From positions 124,001 to 188,000 of the forward strand of contig SKCR01035537.1 of NCBI GenBank assembly GCA_019454045.1: a stretch of 64,000 bases of DNA. The letters run 5' to 3'. Position 1 is the first letter of the stretch. The number at the start of each line of letters is the position of its first letter. The DNA is from Zanthoxylum bungeanum (Eukaryota > Streptophyta > Magnoliopsida > Sapindales > Rutaceae). Positions 22,361 to 33,600 of this stretch are shown in pieces. The notes below the pieces were generated by a model that worked only from the letters and a program-made list of their open reading frames with translations, was not told where the DNA came from and ran no database searches. The position numbers and the translations under genes were made by a program.

Positions 22361-25300
22361 AATGTGGTATCAGAGCATGGTCTAGGGAGTCAGTGACTGC
22401 AGTGGGCAGAGTATTGGAGTCTTGTATACGTAGTATGTCCGGATACCCGTATATGAGGCACTACCTCTCCAGTATCCAATCCTCGAGTACGTCCTCAAGC
22501 TTCACAGATAGGTTAGTAAATATTCCCAAGTTCTTTGAACTCTTACCCTTACTTTGGATAGAAATCATTTCCAAATTATCCTAGATCACTCCCTGAAGAT
22601 TAATATATGCTAAGGAATTAGATAGGTAAAATCCAAGGAAAGTTGTCCGAAAGAACAAAGAGAAAAGAGAAGATGTATAAAAGCTAGAATCAGTTAGAAA
22701 CAGAGACATATAGAGATAAAAAGAAAATAGAAAAACTTAAAGATGTCTAACTAGGAAAGCGAAGGAGAGAGATAAAGCTAGAAGAGAATTAAGGAAAAAG
22801 GTATAAGATTGGTCAGATATAATTGGTAAGGAAGAAAGGAACATAGAATCAGATTAGTATAGGAAATCTACTGTAGCTAAAGAGAATAGTAAAGCCCCAG
22901 TAAGTGCTAGAATTATTTTAGGAAATATAAGACTCTTCTCCTCCTTAGGAAATTCTTTCAGATGAATCCAACAGCCTTCAAAACTTTCCTGTAGATAGTG
23001 AATTTTCTGAATAACGAAGAATAGCCAGAGAAACAACAGAAGTAAGATATAGAGGTAGATAGAGATAGAGAAATAGAGACAAATAAGAGATGACGAAATC
23101 TATAGTAATATGAATTGGAGATGTGGAGTTAAGTAATAAAGGATGATACTAACACAGATATCCTTCATTCTCAAAAGAATTCCTCCGAGATGATCCAATA
23201 CTTTCCTGAACCACCTACTAGTAGTAGCAAGTTCCCTCGAGTATCAAGGACCGTTATAAGACAAATGAGTAAGAAAGTTAAGGACGATCGTCCAACCTTT
23301 AAATAGATGATAAATGCCATAAAGGTATAAAAACTTTAGATTGTACAAACTCAGACCTATAATCAAATAAGACGAGTGGTGACCGAAACAGCAGTTAGTT
23401 ACCCTAACTAAGGAATTCAATAAGATAAAGTCCGACCTACCCAGATTTTCATTCTTTTGGAAGTTATCCGGATGGAGTCTACCTCATACCCATCCTATAT
23501 GAGCAATAGGCTCCATCAGGACATACATGACTATAACAAGGATGAAGAAATTCTACTACGAATAAAAAGAAAAGATTAATGAGATTTAAGTAGTTCCTAT
23601 TAGTATGAGTAAATGCGATCATAAGAAACTTGATGTAAGTCCGTTTTAGGAGATAAAGAGACCTTGAGAGGGAGATTACATAGAAAAAAGATCAAAGGCA
23701 ATTTTAAGAATGAAACAATGAAACCCTAGAACAGTGCAACAATCAAGGTGATTCAGAGTAAGGCTTAATAAGACTAGTAGGAATCCAGGAATAGATCAAA
23801 TGCTATAGAACCCACGGATAAGTTGAACTAACAGAGATTTATTGTAAAGGATAAGGATAAGCTTACGAAATTGTAAGAAATTTAAGGAAGTAACATGTGT
23901 ATCAGTATGGATAGTAGTATAAAGAGAACACGTCAAGGTTTATAGGAATAAAAAGAGGTTGAGAGTTAAGAAACAAATAGAGAAATGACTCGAAATTAGT
24001 CTTACATAGTAAGGAATATAGTAAGAAAATAGAACTTGGGAATGATATAAGAATCGTGATAAGTAATAAGGAAATTTAATATATTTTTCTAAGGAAGTGA
24101 AAAGTAAAGATTGATAATAATTATGGAACCCTAGAACATAGTAAAGAAAAGAACTTGTGACGAAGAGTAATGATAAGTTTAGGCAAGGCACGTAATGGCT
24201 TGTGGTATTGAGTATAACGAGGATTTAAGGAAGAATGAAATGAATGGACCAAAGATTTAAAAGAAGATGATCTTGGGGATCGAAGTAAATAAAGTTTTCA
24301 AGGTAACAAAGGAATAAGGAGTCGAGAGACTAAGATTAGGAAGGAACCTTTAAGAAATCAGAGAGATTAGAGGAACAAAGATTATAGAAAATCATTCATG
24401 GGAAAATAAGTGAGGACCTCATAAGAGTGAAAAGAATAAGGATTTCAGGAGGATAATATTATATAGATCAGAGATTAAGTAAGAAACGCTCGTAGTAGAC
24501 AAGTAAAAACGGTTCTTAGAAAAGTAAGTGAGTAAAAAATGAGAAGTACTAGAATGAGAAGAAACCATCATAGCAAAATGAATCCCATAAAGAAAATAGC
24601 AAGAGGATTACTGTAGTATCCAAAGGAAGAGTGTAGTAACAGCATGAAGTTAAGTAACAAAAGAGTAAGTTAGAAAATTTTTAGCTGTAAACCCAGTATA
24701 AGAAAAAGAAATCAGATAGGTAAACATAGAAGCTCTAGATAAGGGTATGTATCATCAAGGTACTGAGAGTTTGAGATTAGCTCCCACCCTCCCAACCCTC
24801 GATTTATGCTGATAACAAATAAAACGGAAGCGAAACCTGGAGATACTCCAAAAAGCAAGAATAAGAGTAGTGATAAAAGACTGAAACATATGACCCTTAA
24901 GGACAACATCAAATCAGAATAACAAGAGAAGGAAAGATAATCTGTATTAGATAAAAGAGAAACCATTAGATAAAGTAACAAGAGAATAAATGGTAACCAA
25001 GTATATGATAAGAGGTAAATGACAACGTTAAGGATAACCAAGGACATATGGGATCAGATAGGCTTCAATTGAAGAAAGAAGATCTGACCTATAGTAGGTG
25101 CAAATAAAGAATGGAACAGTAAAATAAGTCAACAAGATGGTTGATACTAGTATGGAAAGCAAGATAGTCAAAAAGTAATAACAATAGTAGAGAGCATACA
25201 AGGAAAGTATTGATAGAAGAGTAATGCACTATAAAAACCAGGACAATAAGATTATCTAATATGTGAGTTGATGAAGAGAATATACTTAGTTGCGACTGCA

Positions 25301-26151
25301 TAAGAGAAGACAAATGAATATAAAAGAATAATAAAGAAAGATCGATAATTGAGATGTATAAGATATAGTCCAAGGATAAAACGTCGACCAAGTAAGCTCT
25401 TAGTAAAATAAAGAAAGGATGACAAGAATACTAAGAAAGAAATAAAGAGGAGTTGCGTAAGATACTCAGCCATAGCTTAAAGAGACCAAACCACTACGGG
25501 TTTGGGATGGTTTAACCGCGGGTTATGGGTGGTTTGGTAGGTTTATATATTACTGGGCTAGCAAAACAAGTTAGTACAATGTGGTTGTTGAAAGAGGTAA
25601 AAACAGAAGAATAGAAAAGAAAAATCAGTGATGTAATTCGCGGATGATCAAAAGATGGCAATGACTTTAAGAAATCGAGATTGAGGATGTGATAAGTACG
25701 AAAAGAGGAAGGTTGTAAGGGAATCTAAAGAGTTGATAGTTGAATAGTGAGAACTAACGATAAGGACAAGTTGGACAATGGAATAAAAAGGACATCAACT
25801 ATAAATATAAGTATTAGAAACCCTCGGTGAAAAGCCAAGAATACTCAATATTAAGGATTTGCTAAAGTTAAAGAATCAGGGGACATGAGTGAAAGTCTAA
25901 ATGGAAGAAATCTTAGAGATAATGAGTATAAGGTTTAGCAAAAGAACAAAAGGACGGTAGTCAAAAGTACTCAGCAGAAGTATTACAAGAATAAAGACTT
26001 AACTAGGGAAAAATGAAGCTCTTGTAGTCAGCAGCGGTTAAATACAAAGAGATGAGTGTACAAGTATCCTTGGAAATTCACAAAGAAATGAAAACACAAG
26101 TTAGACGCCAAGAGGATTCGAGGACGAATCCTATTTAAAGGAGGGAGAATT
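22361..26151 (+). other. Purine-rich, non-coding interior of the family G element
   Basis: From about 22600 to 26130 the plus strand is strongly enriched in A and G with little C. No gag, protease, RT or integrase motif was found in any frame. The long minus-strand open frames here (for example 24712-25047) are leucine/serine/phenylalanine-rich by-products of this skew. Primer site and polypurine tract at the two ends are intact, so the non-coding core could still have been copied by another element's enzymes. Confidence 0.75.
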
Positions 26152-28841
26152 TGTAACAACCGGTAGTTATTACTACTATCTATGACGATATTATTATGAA
26201 CGGGATAAGGGGGCGTAAAATAAATCATGTTGGGATTCAAATATAATTATGAAAAGACTTTGGAAACGATCGGTAAATTTCTCGAGGTCCCGAGAAGAAA
26301 CTGTACCGTATGCCCTTTTGTACTATATATGGCATTTTGAACATAATTTTTTCATACAAACTCGGAATTTTATGAATTTTATATCGTCGGAAAGCTTAGA
26401 CCGAGATCTACAACTTTTGCGTTAAACATTTTTCCAACTTCAGACTATAACCGAGTGAAAAATGCAAGTTAAATTATGGATGAATAGTAACTACGGGGCT
26501 AAATGGAAAAATCTTCAAATTTCTAGGCCTTTCTACTATTTTCCTCAACTTTCCAAATATCATATGAGCCCACTATATAAAGGACCACTATTCACTGTCC
26601 TCAAAAAGAAAAAGATAAAAAACGAAATAGAGAAAGGGGTGAGCTACTGCCGAGAAGAGAATAAGAGAAGAGAAAAAAGAAGAGAAATTAGAAGAATGAA
26701 TGAGAGGAAGAAAGAAAAGATTAGGGAGGGACAAGAAGAAAGAGATGAGCATCCATTGGAAACATGGGGGATGAAGAAACCAAGAAAAGAGGTAAGAAAA
26801 CAAAACCCAAAATTTTATTTTGAATGATAAATATGATGATTCGATGATTATAGTAAGATTGAGGACATGGGTGAATTGATGATTGTGTGATTTTCTTATT
26901 TGGAAAGATGAAAATGAGATCAACCCAATTTGGTGAGTTTTGGGTATGAATGTTAGAATATGGAATATAGGTTAGAAATTGAATAGAAGAATTAATGTAT
27001 GCTTATTAATGTGAAAGATGATGTATGAGATATTGGTTGTAGTTGGAGACATTGATATGGTTTGTGGAGTTAAATGTTTGAGGTGGGAAGTTTAGAAAGT
27101 TATTTGGTGATGGTAATTTGATGGATAAAAGAATGATTAATGATGATAATATGATAGTTTAAGATGGGTGTAATTGATGATAATGGATGGATTATGTGTT
27201 GGTAATAATATGGAGAAGAAGGAATGAAATTGGGCAGAAATTCGCACTGGTGTAGCAGTCCAGAAATCTGGAAGTCGAACTGGTGTCGCGACGTGGAGAG
27301 GCCTGGTGTCGCGATGCGTGATAGAATTTCTGGGTAGATTTTTCAGGCAGCCAAATTGATTTTAGATAGTTTCAGTTTCACCCCTACATAGTTAAGATCA
27401 CCCTTAGGACTCTAAATCAGTTCTTTAGCTCATTTTCCTTTCTAGTACGACATAATATAATAGATTACAATCTTACACACCTAAAGCCAGTAAATGTAGC
27501 CCAGTATTAGAATTCATCTAGTAACTTTAGAATCTGATCAAACTATTACCTTTAGACCGTTGCAGGTAATGCTATATCTTTCGACGAAGCGGTATTGTTC
27601 TTTCCGGATTCCAAGCATAGTGAGTGGACATCTTCCCTTTCATCTGATTTTTATTTCACATTTTCATACAAACTTATATTTTTACGCTTTAGGGCGTTAG
27701 AAACTTTTCTTTTAGATATTATGATAGTTAATTATATTTTGAGAAATAAAATGCTTTTCAAGAAAAAGTGTTAAATTTTTATGATTTACAGCACAGTTTT
27801 CATATTTTTGGGGCATGAGGTAAAACCTCACCCCAGTATATAACTTCAGACATAGTTGGAATTGACGGATACAGAGAGCATGTGTACATGTTTAGGACTG
27901 AGGGGATGCTCTCAGATCCTCCAGATGGGCTAGGAGGATGGCGATACGTAATGCCCCTACACCCCAGTTTGAGCTTGGGTGGTAGCATAGATCCGCACCC
28001 CTAGCTCCAGTTTGTGGCTTGGGAGACGGCGATACGTAACGCCCCAAGACCACCAGTTTCTGAGATAGTAGTGGCATGCTTTGGGGGACGGCGATACGAA
28101 ACGCCCCAAAGTCATGGATTTGTATTGCTGGCTCCAGTTAGGCGTATGGGGGGGACGACGATACCTAACGCCCTCATACGTCCAGGTTTTCAGACAGAAT
28201 CACAGATTTCAAAAAAACTTTCAATTTTCATATTGTATAGTTTTCAGAATTTCAAAAGCATAGATTTTGAAATCCAGATTTTCAGCAAATAGTTTTCAGA
28301 ACCCAGGTTTTAGAAACAGTTTTCAGAAACTAAAGTTTACAAAGGAGTTTTCAAAAAGATAAAATTTTCAGAACTAGTTTGTATATAAAGATCATTTTAC
28401 TAAAATTGTGATTTGAAATCTAATCCTTGTTTTCAGTTTAGTCCACTCACTTAGATCATCTCGTGGTCTAACCCCCCCAGTCTTCATTATTTTTTATGGA
28501 TTCCAGGAGGACAAGCTCGGGAGGATGGATACTGATGCAGTCACCACGGTTGGAGTCCACCAGCATTGAGTCAAAAATCTTAGTTCAAGGTCAAAGTAGT
28601 TATATGCATATGTTAGTGTCATACAAGTCTGTATAGATAATCATTAAAAAGATTTGTAAGAAAATGATATTGTGAATATTTTGTTATTAAAAGTAAAAGT
28701 ATTTATATTGTCCAGTCGAGTTATGGTCTACACTTATGATATTGCATTCGAATAGTTTAGAATTAGTTAGATAGTCAGAGGTTTATGGGGTTAGCATTGT
28801 TATCCCATGCCGGTAACATCTTCCAGATCGGGGATGTTACA
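26152..28841 (+). repeat. Family G 3' LTR
   Basis: Partner of 19685-22360. The double palindrome at about 27284-27323 has lost several CpG sites to TpG/CpA, as expected from deamination of methylated cytosine. The hairpin array is at 27934-28178. Confidence 0.92.
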
Positions 28842-29517
28842 CCAGAATTAAAGAGTTTAGTTCATGACAATAGATAAAAATAATAATAAACAAGCCATGA
28901 ATCTTAAGGAAATCATTAGAGTTATAAGAAAGAAATAAAGAGATAAAACCCAAATTGAATCTCTTCATCCTCGGACGTCACCGCCTTAATCTCCTCTTGT
29001 TGCTCTTCAATCCTCCTCTTTAGATCTCTAAAAATATTTGTTTTGTGTTTTGTGCAGTTTATTAGCCTCCCCTTGAGTCTTGGATGAACTGTTATATTTA
29101 TAGTGGAGTCTGGGAGTCATTGGGTGTCATTAGGGATCTTAAAATCACTTTCCTGAAATGCGCGTGCAGCTTTCCATCGCAGTGCTGTGGCTTGATCAAG
29201 TGGCGTCTGGGCGCCATAGTCTCTGGATTTTTGTATTGGCTTGTGAGGGCTTGAGGTGCCATGGCGCCTTTAATTCATTGAGTAAGTGGCGCCATGGCGC
29301 CTTAATGTTGCTTATGGGTGGCGCCATGGCGCCACTTAGTGTAATAAGCACCTTGGTGCCTCAGTTGCTAAGGGTTGTTGGCGCCAAGGCGCCAATTGCA
29401 TTATATTGGTGGCGCCTTGGCGCCATCCTCTCGGCCTTTTGGCTGGATCTTGTAGAGCTGTGGCGTGAGTGATGGATATCGTTACTGGTTCTCCCGTATG
29501 GTCCCAAAACACATGCA
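28842..29517 (-). repeat. OTA gypsy 3' LTR, right half
   Basis: Resumes with the duplicated ccaga and matches 32924-33600. It contains seven copies of the GGCGCCNNGGCGCC palindrome between 29201 and 29425. Open frames here (29158-29472) are artefacts of the palindromes. Confidence 0.9.
29201..29425. repeat. Cluster of seven GGCGCCNNGGCGCC palindromes
   Basis: Palindromes centred near 29208, 29261, 29295, 29327, 29355, 29387 and 29418 vary only at the centre (AT, AA, TT) and by single changes. The best copies are perfect 14-16 bp palindromes. The same cluster at about 33281-33510 in the 5' LTR has lost many of them by C-to-T and G-to-A changes. Confidence 0.9.
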
Positions 29518-31258
29518 ATTATTCCAAGATCCAAGTATTAATGCTCCTACAATTAAAACATAATATAAACTATAAATGACATCAAATATCTCAAAATATA
29601 ACAAAATATTAAGCTAAAGATGTCGGAATAAGTGGGTATAAATCACACTTGTCAAACACCCCCAAACTCAAGGTTTTGCTAGTCCCGAGCAAAAGACAAA
29701 AATAAAAACTAAATTCAAATAAACAATTAAAATAACTAAATAACTAAGCCACTTTCGTAGGGATCATGATTGCATTTAGCGTATGCAACAACCCCCTAGG
29801 CGACCCTAGTGGATGAGTTATAGTCTCGTGAGGGCTTACAGCGACGATACCCGCAAACGTTATTCACACACAATCATACAAAACTATAAAAATAACAAAA
29901 CATAGTCCCGATAGTTGCATATCAAACTTTCCTCAAAGAAAGCTTATAAATGAAATTAGAGAACCTTCAAAGTACGCAATGCGACTCAAATCCAAATTCT
30001 TGAGTAAATCATCTAATCTAGACTCACAGTGTGTGTGTGTGTTTAAAGGTTCAGTCACAACTTGACTCCCAAGTAAGCCAATTTAATGATTTCGTTTAGA
30101 AATTAGAATCGATGGGTCAAACCAACCTAGATATCTCAATTATGCTCTGTAATAGCTTTATTTCGTGCTCAGTATGGTATGATTTTTCTTTTCTTTTCTT
30201 GTCTCTTTTTACTTTTCTCTTTTTGCACTTTTTTTTCAACTCACCTACCCTTTAAGGTAACATTTCTCCTCATGGTGGTCCTAACACTCGCTCATGGGTA
30301 GCTTCACGCTTTTCGGTTATATGTGGTTTATTTTCTTTCTTTAGAGACATTTTTCTTTTTAGCTATACCACACTTCATAACACTAGCAAATCAAGATAGA
30401 TATCTAAGCAAACGGTCATTCATCGACATGCAATTTCTTCAACTAGTTACCTTATCAACTACTTAAGTTTTTGCTGTTATAAACCTATTTTTTAAGTGCT
30501 TACGAGTCTAACATAGATCAGTTATTCAAGGCATCAGATAAAAATAAATCGGGCACTTATCATTTCTAAAATTTCACCCATAAACAAACAAAATTCATCA
30601 TAGGATTTATGCTTTACTATCTATGACTAAAAATAAATAATTTTTTTTTAACTTAAACAAATAAATAACAAGTAAACAACATACACACACCCCCAAACTT
30701 AAAACTTGCATTGTCCTCAATGTAAGATAAAAAATTTAAAGAACAAGAGTGAGGAATAACACTACCGTGCATGGAGTTGATCAGGCTCTTGCTGGTTAGA
30801 ATTTGGTTGCGCGGGCGTTATGTGTTTCGTGCTACCTGCATGAATAACATGTAAATTAATAAATAGCACATAATAAAATAAAATTAAAATTAAAATTAAA
30901 AATAAAGAAAATAATGATAAAAAAAATGTGCCTCCCCGCTAGCGCTAAGTTTAACGTCTTCAGCCAGACGCAACCACCCAAATGGCTATGGTGGCTTAAA
31001 TATAGTGAACCAGGTAATCTCATCTGATTTCTTCTTTGGTATCCACCAGTTCTTATGACATGAAAAAGACTGCTTGGCAGGCTGTGGTAATTTATCCATA
31101 GATGGTCCCCCAGAATATATAGATTTCCCCTCAATTGGAAATTTTGGACTGCACATTTAGCAAATTTGGCTCGGCCTCCTTTTTAACCTTCTAGGGGTAA
31201 TCTCTAAGTGAGCACTTACTTTTCTTTTCCTCTTTTTATGGCCCTTTAGGAGTGGTTT
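29518..31258 (-). other. OTA gypsy 3' internal region, pol absent
   Basis: On the minus strand the segment GACGTTAAACTTAGCGCTAG, followed by a gggaggca tail (about 30930-30964), resembles the conserved 'gacgttaaa...gggaggcaaccc' block that follows pol in Athila/Tat-type elements. It lies close behind gag with no RT or integrase between, so pol has been deleted. A (GT)n run is at about 30027-30042. Otherwise AT-rich with no coding sequence. Confidence 0.6.
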
Positions 31259-32100
31259 CTAGTTTAGCTGTAAAGAATATTCCTTTATGCATGGCTGCAT
31301 TATGCTCATAGGTTGCTGAAATACTGATTCACCCTGTCTGGTTTCAACTCCCTTTTCTACTATATCTATCATGTGACAGTCTACATCACCTTGAGAACTT
31401 GGTGTGGCCCTGAAAACAGTGAAGGTGACTTTTTCATCTTGACCTCTCATTATCAATTCACCTTTGTTCTCTTCTTTTGTTATTGTTTCCTCCTGAAATA
31501 CGATTTCATTTTCTTTACTGCCTAAGTCCTGAGAGGTGTTTTTAAACTCTTTTCCGCTCCTACAGGTTATGATTTGACATTGCTCATTGGGGTTGACTTC
31601 AATATCACTCGGAAACACTCATGTCTGTTGATTGGCCATGGAAGAAACAAGCAACCCAATTTGCGCTTCTAAAGATTTCATAATTGCCTCTATATTGCCC
31701 ATTCATGTTTCGATGTTATCCAGCCTTGACTCATTCTTCTCAAACCTCTCTGAAGCTGTAGCTACAAACGTGCTCATGAGGTCTTCTAAGGAAGGTTTCT
31801 GCTCAGCTCTTGGATAATTTAAACCATGAGGAGGTTGCAAAACGTTCTCCATATCAACATATGAAAAATTCGGATGATAATAATTAGGCATAGGACTGCC
31901 TCTATAGTTGTTGAAGTTTCGATTGTTCACATACTGTACTTGTTCAAATCCTGCTCCTCTGTTAGGTAAAACCATTCCATTAGTAGAAGCTGCTTCAATA
32001 GACGATTGGACTATTTGATTTGTTAATACTGCTAGATGAGTCGTGAGGGACGATACTTGAGCTATCAGTGCATCAATCGGATCTTCCGTTGCTTCTTTTC
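31259..32100 (-). pseudogene. OTA gypsy gag, C-terminal part
   Basis: The minus strand from about 32095 reads EDPIDALIAQVSSLTTHL, then a glycine/asparagine/tyrosine-rich stretch, then KPSLEDLMSTFVATASERFE and LDNIET, a stop, and a block ending NPNEQCQIITCRSGKEF. The order and motifs match the C-terminal gag of Athila/Tat-lineage gypsy elements, including the 'NPKEQ...LRSGK' block. The N-terminal gag is missing and is replaced by an AAAAT-rich simple repeat. One in-frame stop, at about 31702, separates the two parts. Confidence 0.75.
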
Positions 32101-32159
32101 CAACTCTCCTCGTACGAAAAAAATAAAATAAAAAACGAAAATAAAACCGAAGACAAAAA

Positions 32160-32196
32160 TAAAGAAAATAAAATAAAATAAAATAAAATAAAAATC
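32160..32196. repeat. (AAAAT)n simple repeat
   Basis: Pentanucleotide-like AAAAT repeats between the gag remnant and the primer site. Confidence 0.8.
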
Positions 32197-32251
32197 TTAA
32201 TTAAAGCTAAGATTACTTGGTAGTACTATTAATGTGAATTAAACAAACAAT

Positions 32252-32270
32252 CCCCGGCAATGGCGTCAAA
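32252..32270 (-). other. OTA gypsy primer-binding site (tRNA-Asp type)
   Basis: The minus strand reads TGACGCCATTGCCGGGGAT. The plant tRNA-Asp 3' end would pair with TGGCGCCGTTGCCGGGGAT, so two CpG-type substitutions separate them. It lies seven bases inside the LTR edge. Confidence 0.8.
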
Positions 32271-32277
32271 ACCTTAT

Positions 32278-33600
32278 TGTGATATTTTATATCGTACCGC
32301 AAGTATACGATGTCAAGTTTTAGTATAAATCAGAGTTAAGAGTGTCGAACCCACAGGGATTGCGTTAACTCGCACTGAGTACTACAATTGATAAATCCTA
32401 ACTTTATTTAGACGATAAATAATAAAGATTAAAATAAATAAATAAATATATAATAATTTGATAGGAGAAACTAATACAATAGAGATTCTGGATCCTGATT
32501 TCACCTAGCTGTCTCCTATGTATTTGTCATGCCAATTAATCCATGTTCAGTTATATTATTTATAAGTCAAGATTCCTAAAATATCCACTCCCTCTCTCGA
32601 GTGCCAAGTGAAAATATCATCAACTATAGACTTCGATATCCTTATAAAAATCCAATAGTTAACAACTCATTACGCTTAGTGATTCTATATTAACGACTTC
32701 AAAGGACTACAGATTCTTTCGAACTCTATAAAATCCTAGGTTATATTCTCTAGATCCATTCAAAATCTCCTCTCTCGAGTGATAGTTCTAAACATTCATC
32801 ATCTTCAATTGTGGCCAACAATCAAAAAGCATTAAACTCAAAAGAATATAAATAAATTAATAAAAATTCATAACAAAATTAACAATAATACAAAGGTTCA
32901 AGCATCAGTTACATTATTCTCCAGAATTAAGGAGTTTAGTTCATGACAATAGATAAAAAAATAATAATAAACAAGCCATGAATCTTAAGGAAATCATTAG
33001 AGTTCTAAGAAAGAAATAAAGAGATAAAACCCCGAATTGAATCTCTTCCTCCTCGAACGTCACCGCTTTAATCTCCTCTTGTTGCTCTTCAATCCTCCTC
33101 TTTGGATCTCTAAAAATATTTGTTTTGTGTTTTGTACAGTGTATTAGCCTCCCCTTGAGTCTTGGACGAACTGTTATATTTATAGTGGAGTCTCGGAGTC
33201 ATTGCGTGTCATTAGGGATCTTAAAATCACTTTCCTGAAATGCGCATGCAGCTTCCCATCGCAGCGCTGTGGCTTGAACAAGTGGCGCCTGGGTGCCATA
33301 GTCTATGGATTTTTGTATTGGCATGTGAGGGCTTGAGGCGCCATGACGCCTTTGATCCATTAAGTAAGAGGCACCATGGAGCCTTAATGTTGCTTATGGG
33401 CGGCGTCATGGCACCACCTAGTGTAACAGGCACCTTGGCGCCTCATTTGGTAAGGATTGTTGGCGCCAAGGCGCCAATTGCATTATATTGGTGGTTTCTT
33501 GGCGCCATCCTCTTGGCCCTTTGGCTGGATCTTGTAGAGCTGTGGCGCGAGTGATGAATATCTTTACTGGTTCTCTCGTATGGTCCCCAAAACACGTGCA
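32278..33600 (-). repeat. OTA gypsy 5' LTR (1323 bp)
   Basis: Full partner of the split 3' LTR, starting tgtgatattt and ending cacgtgca on the plus strand. The palindrome cluster at 33281-33510 is more decayed than in the other LTR. Confidence 0.9.

Larger units (their letters stand above)
19685..28841 (+). mobile_element. Gypsy-type element with long LTRs and no coding capacity (family G)
   Basis: The element is complete at 9157 bp: 5' LTR 19685-22360 (2676 bp), primer site TGGTATCAGAGC at 22365-22376, non-coding interior, polypurine tract AAAGGAGGGAGAA at 26137-26149, 3' LTR 26152-28841 (2690 bp). The target duplication ccaga is perfect (19680-19684 and 28842-28846). The interior has no recognisable gag or pol, and large LTRs with a non-coding core fit a LARD-type non-autonomous element. 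The 3' segment before the polypurine tract, attcgaggacgaatcc, resembles the end of chromovirus (Tekay-like) pol regions. It inserted into an LTR that itself lies in a copia element. Confidence 0.9.
19036..33600 (-). mobile_element. OTA-type Ty3/gypsy (Athila/Tat-like) element, pol deleted, with a nested insertion
   Basis: The 5' LTR is 32278-33600 (1323 bp). The 3' LTR is 19036-19684 plus 28847-29517, split by the element at 19685-28841. A primer site matching the 3' end of plant tRNA-Asp with a few mismatches lies at 32252-32270, which sets the minus orientation. The interior of the element (29518-32277, 2.76 kb) keeps a gag remnant and the 3' untranslated segment but no protease, RT or integrase, so it is non-autonomous. 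I could not find a clear target duplication, and a few bases of the host copia seem to be lost at the junction. Confidence 0.82.

Noticed and set aside
29158..29472. 104-residue frame in the OTA LTR (and its twin at 33240-33554)
   Set aside because: The frame exists in both LTRs only because GGCGCC palindromes lack stops. LTRs of this class do not encode protein.
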